A stretch of 64,000 nucleotides of DNA from Bretschneidera sinensis (taxonomy: Eukaryota > Streptophyta > Magnoliopsida > Brassicales > Akaniaceae). Positions 12,601 through 24,900 of the stretch are shown here, piece by piece (positions within the stretch are counted from its first letter, which is position 1; each line of letters begins with the position of its first letter). The notes beneath the pieces are model-generated. The model was not told the origin of the DNA, did not search any database, and saw nothing but the letters and a program-made list of their open reading frames with translations. Position numbers and translations under genes: made by a program. Location: the NCBI GenBank assembly GCA_023935145.1, contig CM043705.1, forward strand, positions 55,805,084 to 55,869,083. The letters are read 5' to 3'.

Positions 12601-14560
12601 ATATTTTTTAAACATAAGTTAGATCAATTTTTTTTAAAATAATTTATAAATATAATCAAAAGTTAAAAAATATTTATAAAAGCTAAATTTATATAAAGAA
12701 AAACTGTTTTCATTATTGTTTTACCGTATAGTAAACAGTTTGTAATTCCAGTTTTGTTTTACAAAAAAAATGGCTTTGTAAATCATAAACCGAAACTCTA
12801 TTGTTTGGTCAAACACTATCTAATTCAAAAAGCATGGTTGCCGGTTTTGTTTCGTTCTGATCGTAACGGTTGAAATATCCCAGTTTCGTAAATAAAACAA
12901 CGCAATATATCTCTATGTTCATTTTACTATTTGTTTTGGTTGTTTCGATCTAATTCAACATGTTTTGATCAGTTTCGATCGATACGCGACTTAATGATTT
13001 ATATTGTAAGTTTAATACTAATAGATTGGACTATTTTAGTAATAAAACTTTCAAGTATCATTTCTTTCTCTACTCTTTCACAATTGGAGACTCACTATTA
13101 GGGATTTTGATGATAATTATAACTTGGCATTGGTTAATCCAAAATCTTTATCATTTTATATATGTTTAAAATTTGATGATTTTATTATGATTTATCTATC
13201 TATTTATAATTTGACACGTGCGTATTTAATTAAAATGTCATAAAATTTAAAGTGATACATCGAGGCTAAACTATACTTTTTTTTGTTAAAAAAATGAAAT
13301 TTTGTTCAATACAATATTGACAACCTTGCTCAAAAGACTTTCTGAAATTAAATTCAAATTACTAAATATGTATATTACCTATTTGGTGGCAAGTGGCAAC
13401 TATAGTAATGAATTGCGTTCATGTAAGAAAGATACAAATTAGAACTGAACAAATATGAAACAAAGCCATTTAAAGAAAACACAACACAACATAACATCCA
13501 AACCAAAACAAAAATTGTCACAGAGACAGAGACAGTAGGTTGCAATGTGAGAGATGCCAGAAAAATGCCCCCGACTCAGAACCAACTCATAATCCTACGC
13601 CTCCACTCTACCTTGAGTCGCGTGAATTGCACTATCCAATCAAATCAGAAAGATAGGTCACGAAGATGGTCATGTTCAATTACAACGTTTTGGCCAATTT
13701 TTTTTAAAAAGGATTTTAGTTTTCAAAATACAAAAATTAAGTCAAATTCTAAAAATGGTTTTAAAAAATACCACAAATTGAAAAATAGATCATAAGAAAC
13801 CGGATTTTACCTATTTTTAGTTCTACAATTCTTTTAATATGATTTTTTTTATCACACATTAAGTGATTTTTAATTTGCAACTGTTTTATAAAAAATTGTA
13901 TTAAAATTATTTTTAACTCCCAACAGTTCAAGCCACAGTTAAACCAAACGAAACCAAGCACATGTGATGCAATGTATATTTATATAAATATATAAGGAAA
14001 TAATAAATTTATCATCGATATTTCACAATTGAATTAATTTGATTTTAAGTTTTGAGAGAGTGTTAAATTGTCTCTGAATTTTATTTTTTAAGTCAATTGA
14101 ACATTCCGTCCAATTGGATATTCAAAAGGCACGCAAAAAATATTTCAAACCTTTGTATTTCAGATTAATTTGCTAATGAGTTTTATTTTTCAATTCGATT
14201 TGTTCTTATTTGGGAAGCTTGACATGTCTTTCATATATCTCTTGACGATCTAATTAAATGAAAAAACTTAAGTGACCTAAAAACAAAACTTCTAGACAAA
14301 TTGATCCAACTATGAAACCTGAAAAATAGATTGAATTTTTTCCCAAATATATATTTAAAAAATATACTACTTAATTGACTATTGTGGCTTTTGTGCAATG
14401 TGGTGATAGTCTCCACTAGTATTCATTAATACCCACCTCATGGAATTCAGCGTTTATTTTCAAACTCTGCTTCATACCCGCGCACTAAAGCAAGAATCCG
14501 TTGATTTAAATTAATATTTTTTTTTCCATTTTTTCTTTTTTTTTTAAAGGAAAAAATCCA
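9641..14560. other. Intergenic region upstream of FLP, no gene seen
   Basis: About 4.9 kb with only short chance ORFs, for example one of about 100 codons on the minus strand at 10285-10596 that resembles nothing known to me. It holds AT-rich sequence and a diverged tandem pair at 11573-11860. The region directly before 14560 presumably includes the FLP promoter, but no convincing TATA box could be picked. Confidence 0.55.
11573..11860 (+). repeat. Diverged tandem pair, about 170-bp spacing
   Basis: Copy one (from 11573) and copy two (from 11745) share GGTAACAGG, then a run with TTTCTAACGAGT or TTTCTTAACGAGTC, TTATTTTTCATGT, and CGGG-GGGTAACG-type words. Divergence is substantial, so the duplication is old. 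Confidence 0.6.
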
Positions 14561-15150
14561 TTTGAGAGAGAGGGAGAGAGAGACAGAGAAAGTTTTCAAA
14601 AAGTTTCTTTGTAGAGAGAGAAACCAAAAACACCAAGATAATAATAATCATACAGATCATCACTTATTCTATTCATACATACTAAAACCTCTCCAAAGTT
14701 TCAATCTTTTGTATAGTCTCTCCCCTCCTTTCTCTCCCTCTCAATTTCCATTGAATCATACCTCTCCAAAAATTATCCCCTTTTCCTAGATCTACCCTTT
14801 TTTGGGTTATACATACTTGAGCCTTTCCTTGGATTTCGGAATACACAAAAAAAAAAAAAACACCATCAAAGCATTTGCCTTTCCTTATACAGTCTCCATC
14901 GAGAAGCAATTGAGTTATTTCTCGTTTTTATAAATTAGAATCCGAGGATTTTTTTACCTTGTATAGGGGCATATTCATAGAGTTCATGATTTATGTGAGA
15001 ACTTTTTGATTTTTTTTTTAATAAGAATATCCATAAAGAGCTGGCTTTAGCATGCGAGAGTTGGGTTTAATAAAGAAGGGCAAGGAGCGTCAAAGAGAGC
15101 AAGAGAGAGATAGAGAAAGTAAGAGAATTAAGGAGATAAGTAAGTGAAGA
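14561..15150 (+). promoter_or_regulatory. GA-rich leader of the FLP gene
   Basis: The region contains two GAGAGA-rich tracts (about 14563-14620 and 15086-15125) with CT-rich DNA between. This is typical of plant 5' leaders and core promoters. The transcription start cannot be fixed from sequence alone. A uORF occupies its last 100 bases. Confidence 0.5.
15052..15147 (+). CDS. uORF of 31 codons before FLP
   Basis: An ATG at 15052 opens a 31-residue, highly charged frame rich in Lys, Arg and Glu. It ends at TGA 15145-15147, three bases before the main ATG at 15151. If it is in the mRNA, it would force reinitiation or leaky scanning to make the MYB protein. Whether the peptide matters is unknown; the charged content simply reflects the GA-rich leader. 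Confidence 0.45.
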   Translation: MRELGLIKKGKERQREQERDRESKRIKEISK

Positions 15151-18100
15151 ATGCAGGAAACGAATAAGAATAAGAATAAGAATGGTAGCAATGAAGAATC
15201 CAAGAAGAAGGAAAGACACATCGTTACCTGGACACAAGAGGTCTCTTCTTCTCTTTTTCTATATTTCTCTGTTTTATCTGTTTTTCAATTTAATTTTTGT
15301 TTTGACTTTTGATCAGTCCTAGTATCAATATTGTTTTTTTGGTGAGTTAATGCTATATGGGTTATCTGAGTTGCAGGAAGATGATATACTCCGCGAGCAA
15401 ATTAGTATGCATGGAACTGATAAGTGAGAACGAACTTTGATTTTTCTCTTCCTTTAGAGTGTGTTTGTTTGGTGAATTTTTATTCTTTTTTTTCCAATTA
15501 AGATTAATGGTGCAACATTTTCTTTGATGAATGAGATTAAGGGGTTTAATGTAATTTGAATTTCATATGCAGTTGGGCAATCATTGCGTCTAAATTCAAG
15601 GATAAAACAACAAGGCAGTGCAGGAGAAGGTTAGTGAAATGAGATATATATAATTAATGAAGATATTGAATTCGAAAAAGTTGTTGAATGGCTCTCTGTT
15701 TTTTCTATTTCTTTTTTTTTTTTTTCCATTGAATCATTTGGTTGTTATGCCATTTTGGTTTTTTGATTAAGTGGTTTTTATCTGATGTGAATGGTGATAA
15801 TGACATCACAGATGGTATACATACTTGAATTCTGATTTCAAGAAAGGGGGTTGGTCACCAGAGGAAGATATGCTTTTATGTGAGGTAAATTTGATATACT
15901 TGATATTTCCTTTGCACATTGAAAGACTGATCTATGATAAGCTTAGTTAAATTATTCAGTGAATTCTCAAAGATTATTGCTTTCTTTGGAGAGAATATTG
16001 GTTTCTGTTTCATATCAAGTGTTTTGCTATTAACATACCTTGTTAATTGGCAATGGCAGTAGGTGTTTTAAGTTTTGGAAACAGCAAAAAAATTATTTAT
16101 AAGTAGGGCCACACCTACAACTAATTTCCATACTCCTTGTCCCTCAAAAGTTTAGCAGAAAACACCCACTAAATTTCAGTTTAGATAAGTGTTTATTGTA
16201 TCATTGAATGTGGTTGTGATCTCATTACTTGAATGTGATGTGCAGGCTCAGAAAATATTTGGTAACAGATGGACAGAAATAGCAAAGGTGGTTTCAGGCA
16301 GGTACATAAAAAGCTTTTTGATTTTCTTTGGGTTTTCTTTGCACAATTATAAATTCTTTTTCTTCTAAACTAAAATTGATTATTTCTGCTGTTTATACAG
16401 AACGGATAATGCTGTGAAAAACAGATTCTCCACACTGTGCAAGAAGAGAGCAAAATATGAAGCCTTGGCAAAAGAGAACAAGAATGCCTGTCTAAACCCA
16501 AATAACAAAAGAAATTTATTCCAGAATGGGTTCAATACAGATGGAACAGCAGAAAAGTCTGCACCTGTTAAGAAAATGAGGTACTGTCCATGTTCAATAC
16601 TTACCATACAACAGGCAAAAAGAATTTTTTTTTACATGATAAAAAGTCTCTTGTTCCAATCCAGGAGAAGCCACATCTCTGATCTCACAGAAAATGGAAA
16701 CTTTGGTGATAGATCACATACGAAATGTGGAACCACAATGAATCAGCAGCTAAGACATCCATTTACAGTATTAGTCCAAAACTTCCCAAATGTTAACAAC
16801 TTGGCAGCACAGCATCATGTCAGCAATGTCAAGGAGGTCTCCAGTGATGGTAAATCGACTAAAATAAATATTTCAGGAATTAGAACTTGACTGTGCCGCT
16901 CTCATAAATCCTGAAAAGCAATTAACAGAAATTTATGAAACTGAGACAGTGATTTACAATTTAATGAAACAAAATGCTGTTTTTTTTATGTCTAACTTCT
17001 TTATTTATTTTTAACATTTTGATTTCAAATAGTTTAGTTTGTGTGGATTACTGATCACCCTTTCTATAGCTTTTCCTAAGCTTAATGTTACTTTCTATTT
17101 TTGTTCCATTAGCAGATCAGAACCATAAGATTCAAGGAACATTTCTCAAAAAGGATGATCCAAAGATATCTGCTTTGATGCAACAAGCAGAACTCCTCAG
17201 CTCACTTGCACTGAAAGTTAATACTGAGAACACAGAGCAGAGTCTGGAAAATGCTTGGAAGGTGAAAAGAAATTCTGTATTTTGTTTGTTTCTTCAGCTA
17301 TCAACATATAATATGCTTTGTCACCTTGTGTGTCTTCTTGTCTTTTACCATAGTAAAATCCTGTGATTTTGATATCTGGGGATAAATGGTTGTATCACCA
17401 CCTAACATCAACCGAACTGATGCATTTCTATCATTCATCTTGCCAAGATCATTCCACAAGGGAACAAATACATCTGTTAGAATTGATTTAGTATCTTAAC
17501 CTTTTTTGCTGGCCAAACTGCTAACTAATCCTCTAGGAGAAAGGGGATGACTCTGATAAACTCTACACGTGCAAAGCATGCTATTTACTGCACCCTATAT
17601 ATGGAGTATCCTAAAATTCCTCTCCAGAAGGGAATAACATGTAATGAGCTGCACTAATTTTATGTGGTCTCCAACATTCATCAAATAAATTATCCAGGTT
17701 CTCCAAGATTTCTTGAGTCGAAGCAAGGAAAATGACATCCTCAGATATAGAATGCCTGATATTGAGTTTCAATTCGAAGATTTTAAGGACTTGGTAGAGG
17801 ACTTAAGGAGTAGTAATGAGGGAAGTCGACCATTTTGGAGGTAATAAAAATAGAGTTGAACAATATTCAGATTTATTTAGGTTTTTCTTACTGTACAATT
17901 TCTAATTGGTGCTTTCCATATTGTAGGCAACCTGATCTCTACGAGTCTCCAGCCAGCTCTGAGTACAGTACAGGATCAACTATAATGCCCCATCCAGCTG
18001 GTGATAGAACAGAACAATGTCAAGCGGAGATCGGTGCACTGCATGAGCATGTTGCAACTGAATTACATTCAATTCATGTTGGAGAGCAAAATTGTAAGCT

Positions 18101-20111
18101 TGAACAGGAGAAAGGGATTCTTTCCAGGGCAAACACAAATCAAGGTATTGAAATTTTATACTGGATACAAAGGCCTAAGATATGTTGTTTTTACAGAATA
18201 AAATCCTACAATATCATGTCTGCTGATGAAATATCTTAATCTTATTGCAGTGGACATATTCCCAACTTGTAATGGGAAAACAAACAATGATGGAGTTGTT
18301 TCTTCCTCCTCAAGTGCAGAGTTCAGCTCCCCTCTCCAGGTTACCCCATTGTTCAGATCTTTAGCAGCAGGAATTCCAAGCCCAATATTTTCAGAAAGTG
18401 TAAGTTATCTTAAACTGTTGTTTTTAGTAAATGCAGCATTAGGCCTAATAGAAGTAGGATTTCAACTTATCAGCTATCTAATCTACTGAGTACTACTAAT
18501 AGTGACTTAGTAATAGTGGTGGGGAGTGGAGAAATGACCTTTTCTGCAACAGTAGCAGAAACAATAAGTTTGACTTATTTTCAAGCCATCATCAACACTA
18601 ATGATCAAGCCATTAGTAGGACTTTGATATCCTTATTTATCAAAGTGCAGGAGGACTCTAAGCCTGTTAATTGTCAAGCCATTAGTAGTTTTGCTAGGAG
18701 GTGACATTAGAGGCTTTAAAAATGATGGTGGTGGTGCTAATTATTACTCATCTAGGACTGCATCACCCATGATCGAGTCATCATCAAGTCAATGATATAG
18801 TTATCAAGACATTAGCATCTTCACTCATAGGAAGATTACACAGATTAGGTTTTTTGAACAAACTTACAAATAGCATACATCAGTAGTAGCAGCAGCATCT
18901 TAACCAAAATCTAGGTTAACTTCTGCATCTGGAGTCACCAAAGTTCAACTTGAATGTAAGTTATTAATGGTCTAATTGTAGACTTCTGTCAACTTCCAAG
19001 AACTTCCTAACTTTGCACCCAAGTGACCAAAGTTTAAACTAGAGCTTCAAACTCCCTGCTATTGAAATCTTAACCAAAATCTAGGTTAACTTCCGCATCT
19101 GGAGTCACCAAAGTTCAACCTGAATGTAAGTTATTAATGGTCTAATTGTAGACTTCTGTCAACTTCCAAGAACTTCCTAACTTTGCACCCAAGTGACCAA
19201 AGTTTAAACCAGAGCTTCAAACTCTCTGCTATTGAAAAAGTGGGGTAAAGTACCTAATAAAAGGAAAACAACAAGACAAATAAAGCAGAGGATTAATTTA
19301 ATCTCAAACAGTTTGTTCTTTCCCTAATGTATCTTTTTCCATGGTCTGATTCCACCCATAGACATAAATTAACTTTACTCTGATTAACCAGTAATGAAGC
19401 AACCATTTTTTCATTATATCAAAAAATTACATGAGCATCAGAAAGTACTTGAATGACTGTCAAGTGTCAAATTGCCTTGAGGAGTTATCTATCATTATCT
19501 GACTACTATGACCTTTCTAATCTGCAGAAATAGTAGGAACCTTCAGTTTGGCTAATTAAGATGCTAGATGTTTGCATAGACTCAGACTACTGATCACTGA
19601 TGTAAATCTGAATGTTCTTCAATTGTTTACTTATAGCTAAATTTTATTTTCCCCATCTTACGATAGACAATATACGTTGAACGATTTGTTAGAAAAGGAG
19701 AAAGATGTTCCAACTAAAAGCCGTTCTGTCAGCTTGTAAGGCTCCACTTCTTGATGCAGGCTGTCTTAACTTCTTTTTGTCAACAAATTTGTTTCCTTCC
19801 TGTTTTCTTTTAGGGGAATAAATATTTAATCTTCTTTTCTTTTGGTTCTTATAATGTAGGATAAATAAATAGGAGTAAATAGAATAAAAAGGAGTGAAAT
19901 TAGAACTGCTCTTGCATATTTCTTATATCAAAAATGTATTATATGTGCATATCTCAAATTTCAATGTGAGACTGACCACTTTCTTTTTCTTTTTGGCATT
20001 TTCCAGGAGAGGAACTTCCTACTGAAAACACTTGGAATAGAGTCCCCCTGTCCAAGTGCCAATCCTTCTCAACCACCACCTTGCAAAAGAGTCCTCCTTC
20101 ATAGTCTATAA
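15151..20111 (+). CDS. FLP: FOUR LIPS/MYB88-type R2R3-MYB transcription factor
   Basis: Twelve exons join to 483 codons (482 residues): 15151-15240, 15377-15423, 15573-15629, 15812-15884, 16246-16301, 16401-16580, 16665-16849, 17116-17261, 17698-17840, 17927-18144, 18251-18399, 20007-20111. All introns are GT-AG and all phases agree. R2 has Trp27, Trp47 and Trp66. R3 has Trp79 and Trp98 but Phe117 in the third place, with GRTDNAVKNRF, as in the atypical FLP/MYB88 pair. The C-terminal VTPLFRSLAAGIPSP and FLLKTLGIESP blocks are also diagnostic. In Arabidopsis these nuclear factors limit the last guard-mother-cell division and act in root gravitropism and female germline entry. An in-frame TGA before the ATG supports the start. 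No lesion was seen. Confidence 0.95.
17111..17116 (+). other. Tandem NAGNAG acceptor at FLP exon 8
   Basis: The intron 7 acceptor reads ATTAGCAG before ATCAG. Use of the first AG adds CAG and one Ala codon without shifting frame; use of the second gives the 482-residue form. Confidence 0.6.
18897..19236 (+). repeat. 170-bp tandem duplication in FLP intron 11
   Basis: The block starting ATCTTAACCAAAATCTAGG at 18897 repeats at 19067 with about four mismatches over 170 bp. It lies in the 1.6-kb last intron, away from the splice sites. The closeness of the copies implies a recent event. Confidence 0.95.
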
Positions 20112-21942
20112 CCAACATCTCTGATTCATCTCACATACAGAAAATCTACATTGTCTAGATCCATTATATCTCATCTTTCAGTCCCTTAGGCCAATATAAC
20201 TTATATCAAGTTTTTTGTTTTCTTTTGTTTGATTTTAGTTTCCCAGGTTTGCAGCCATTTCGGCCTGAAGTTTTACGAAAAAAGGCATGCTGTGATCTGC
20301 ATTCCAAATCCTCTGGTCTAGAATGTTACGGTGCATTCTAGCATCTCAGAGACATCAAAACAAGTGTCCTGAGTTTTCTTCTCTCTTCAAATTTATTTTT
20401 TCCTACTAGTAGAGTACTTCCTTAATACTCACATCTAATACCAGTGTGTTTGTTAATTGTGTGTCATTCTTTTGAATGTCTCCTTATGAGATTTGGTTTC
20501 GGGATATCCCTTTTTCCGATCCTCTTTTTGGTCTTGATTTGTTATTTCTGTACAGAACCTACTATATAAATTCCCTAGTCAGAGTTTAATTATACATTGG
20601 CAACTCGCCTATATATGATCAAAAGAAACAGACAAAAAAAAGTAAAGGAGGATTAACCAGTTGATTGGGTTCCTATTTGTTGTTTTTGGGTGTGCAAAGG
20701 GTTATAGAATAAGATTTCTATCCTTTTCCCTGATTTCTAATGTAATGTAACTTCATGCGATTTGAGTGGAAATCTGTTTTTGGCTTTGGTGTGGTTAGAT
20801 CTCTTCTTTTCTAGTTTCTACTTTACCTTCATTGAATTACTTCATATAAAATCGAAATTCTAAACCGAATTAGTTTAGGAAATGCCACAACTCTGCAGCA
20901 GAAAGCAGAAACGCATACAGTTACAGAAGCATGGAAATCAATTCTTCCTTTTATTTTTATTCTCAAATGGTTATTGAAGAACAAGAAGAAAAAATGCTAA
21001 AAAATAGGTAAGGGCTAATGAAAATGAAATAATTTTACCTTTTCATTGCATTGCATTTTTCTTTTGTTCCTCATTTCCTTCAAGAACCACAGAATATCAC
21101 ACATATATCTCTGTTTCCCTGCCAAAAAGAGAAGAAGAAGTAAGACTTTGAAGAGGAATTAAGAGGAGAGGAATGGACATTTAAATTTTAAAAGAGAATA
21201 CAAATAAACTTCTTGACTTGCTAGCTGCGGCAAAGAGTGACCTTCTCCCTCTCTCTCTTTCTCAGTTTTTTCACTGTGGACAGCGATGTGGGGAAGAAGG
21301 GTCCTGAGAAATCTCTTATTAAGGAAGGTCTTAGGTCGAGCCATGGTAGTGGTGGACAAGTGTAATTATGACTAAAGCAAAAGCTACTAAGCTAAGTGGT
21401 AAAAGAGGAAGAGGGAACCTCATGCAAAATAAAGTGCACTCATTGGCTATAACTTTGTCGAAGGGAGGTACGTTTGACTATTTTGACCTCCTGTATCCAT
21501 GCAAAATCACTCAAATTAGTTGCACGGGAAATTTTTGTTGTAGCTACTAGTAAAACTTCCTCCAATCTTTTTTTAACTTAATTTTTATTTCAATTCACAA
21601 ATAAAAATGATCCATTCAATCTCACCTAAAATTTAACATTCAAACTAATTCTCAAATGAAAAATATCCAAATTCACTATTTTTTACCATTAATCTTGCAT
21701 TCAGATGCAAAAGAAAAAGCAAAATAGAAATAATAGCACTGGTCAAGAAAAGACATGTTGAAACTTTAATTTTACTACTCAATAAAGGATCTATTCAATT
21801 ACATTTATCAATTTACGAGTATCTCTAAATTTGGGACCATTAAAACCTTATGGCTACGAATGATAATATAACAAGAGAAGGAGAAGAGAAAGAGGGAAAA
21901 AGAAAATATTGATATAAAAGCCAAAATTGTAAAAGGCCCTCT
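20112..21942. other. Region between FLP and the UDP-sugar transporter gene
   Basis: It should contain the FLP 3' UTR and, at its right end, the 3' UTR of the convergent minus-strand transporter gene. Only short chance ORFs are present. No clear RNA gene or element was recognised. Confidence 0.55.
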
Positions 21943-24900
21943 TCAGGTCTTTTTCTTCTTCTGCAATCTCTGCAGCTTCCTCCATTTCAGGTAGATCTGG
22001 TGTGATAACCCAGAGAAGACCATAAGTACACACCCCCATTGCTTTGCTGACAGAGGATTGCCACTCAGCACTGAAGACACCACAATGCTGACAAACTTGC
22101 GCGTGGTAGTGATAGTGGTGTTAGCGAGGGAGCCGAATCGGCTTATAGTTAGAAAGATGAAATTTTGGCCCACTGCACCGCAGAGGCAATATAGGAAAAT
22201 ATCCCATGCTGCCTCTGGATGCTGATTGCAGAACTGGACTGCCTCAAATCCGCTACCACATGGCCAACCAAACATGTAGATCATGTTGTATATGGTACCC
22301 CATAAGTTCATTCCCAACATTATATCCCATGCACTTGTCTTTGGATACCTAACCAAAACAAATCAATATGATTGAGAAATGCATATATAGTTATATAAAT
22401 GAATTGAGTGGGCATTCAAGATTTTCCATGACAAAATCACCACCCTTCCAGAAAGGCAATCGAAAACACAAAGAAAGTAGATATGCAAATTTTCTGCGTG
22501 TCAGATATAACAACAATGTACCTTGTCATTAAGCTATGGAAAAAAAGAATATCAATTTGACATTTCAAACACAGCATGCTAGCTTAAAACCTTTTCTAGT
22601 TGTATCATGGTTTCATAAGCTCATTCTCTGTTCACTGGACGCATATTAAGAAAGTAACACAGCAGCAACTAAACTGACCCATACTAAGTTTGGACGGCAA
22701 AGGATCACACAACTTATTGTGATAAGTATACAGTTTATAAAGGATGAACACAAGATCTTGAGATCCGCCAACAGGTACATGCCTCAACTTGTTCCACACT
22801 AAAATCCTAAAGTAGCATCCATTTCGCTTTCAGGTTATCTAAAAAATAATAATCTGAAAGGAAATACTATTCTTGTATCCTAGAACTCCTACCTTGAAGC
22901 ACAAAAAAAGGGGAAAGGTGTAGGGCAGAGGGATTGAAGTAACAAACCAGAATAATTTCTGAACCGTTCAAAAATTCAAAACAGCATTAGCAAAAGGACC
23001 ATCCCTACAGAGATGAAGGTTTCTTTCACAGCTCTCGCTTAGCAGAATAGTAAATAGCCATTGCTTTAAACAACTTAAACAATAACTAAAATAAAAAAAT
23101 TTAATTAGTTGAGTAACAAACCTGTATTGAGAAGTTTTTTTGTAAATTGCTCATTTATTTTGACAATGGATCAAGAAGAAAATAGTACAAAACTATAAAC
23201 TCAATATTATACAACAAACCAGTGCATTTCAAAACAGCTAAGCACCAAATTGGAAGGGGTGGTGGTGGCAGGCGTACCTTGCAGTTATAGAGTCCTGAGT
23301 AGCATTTGTAAATCCATCAAATGCAAGGTTTAAGAAACAAAGCCCATATCCAAGGGGTGCATTAGGATGTGCTAGCTTGCTAATTGTTTTTGAGCTAGTC
23401 TGAAACCAATCCATGCAGACAAGCAGAACGTAAGGATCATGACTGAAAACTCTTAGATATTTATAAAAATCGTGCATGCAAAGAATGGAAAAACAAAGAT
23501 AGAATTAAAAGAAAAGACTAACATAAATTCATTATGTATCCCTTACCTTCAAAAGTGCAAATGTTGACACCCCTCCAGCAACAAGGAAAGTACAAATATA
23601 CTCAGGAATAGTGTATCGTATACCATAAACTAGAGCACCCATCAGCATGACTAAATAAAAATAAAACAAACTTTAGTTATTCAAGAAAACCATCACAGCC
23701 ATGGTATTCATAATGTAAATATACAAATATATGAACTCTGAAATGAAAAAAGAACCATAGAATGATCAATTCCTATTATATGTGACACAAATCTAAGAAT
23801 CCATCATGTATCACAGGTCCCATCACTTAAAAGAATAACTATGGCCAGTTCAATTAGAATCACCCCAATGTAGGACTTCGATCAAACATTATTATACCTA
23901 TCGGATAGCCATTTATTTTCAATGCACTAGCTAAAACAACAATACCATTTGCATGCCTTGTAGAAATGCGACACATTACTCAGAGCTGGGAATTCATTAT
24001 CAATGCAAACTTTCCTCTTCAATGTGCAGATCAGTGTTCGAAAGAAAGGAAAAAAATGCAAACAAATAAAAAAAAAATTGAAGTTCACCAGTTTTGCCAT
24101 ACGAAAAACCCACTTCTTCCTAAATTTGGCATAAAATTTGACGATTCTCAGCACCACATAGCAAAAAGCACAGTTTGAACGAAGCGCTTTCTAATTTCCC
24201 TATCTACTTTATGACCTTAATCCCTATTACTTCTTCGGTTGCTAGAAGGTTGGATGATGTTCGAAAAAAATTCCTTTGGATTGAAGTGGGGAAAGAACAT
24301 AAATACCACTTGGTGAAAGGGGAGGTAGTGAAACAACCTTTTAATAGTGGGGGATTGGGTGTAGTATCCCTAGTTTTATTTAACAAAACACTTCTTGGTA
24401 AGTGGCTTGGGAGGTTCATGGTTGAAAGGAATCATCAATGGAGGAAGATTGTCGTGGCTAAGCATAATACTGTAAGAAATGGGTGGGTCTCTAAGGAGAG
24501 GAGGAATCCCTATGGTGTGGGGGTTTATAAATGGGTTGGGATGTCTTCTTGTCCTGTGATCGTTTTGACGTGGGTCAGACTCTATTTGGTTTTGGAATGG
24601 CGCTTGGTGCAGAGTCATTCCTACTCTTTTTCTTTGGAAACGGATAAGGAGACTTTAATTAGTTCTTGTGCGGCCGGGAGTGATAGTGCAAGGACTTGGA
24701 ATGTGGTTTTTACTCGCAATGCTCAAGATTGGGATGAGAAGTTCTCTAAATTTTTTATTTGTTATATAGTAATTTATTCGATATGAATGGGGAGGATAGA
24801 ATAAAGTGAAAGTAAAATGTGAACGGGGCTTTAAATGTTATAATCATATTAATGAACTCTTCAATCAAATACACATTGTATAGAAGATGAACTATCCTTA

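Noticed and set aside
24175..24786. 203-codon ORF as a host gene
   Set aside because: It reads as the C-terminal part of a LINE polymerase and sits antisense in an intron.
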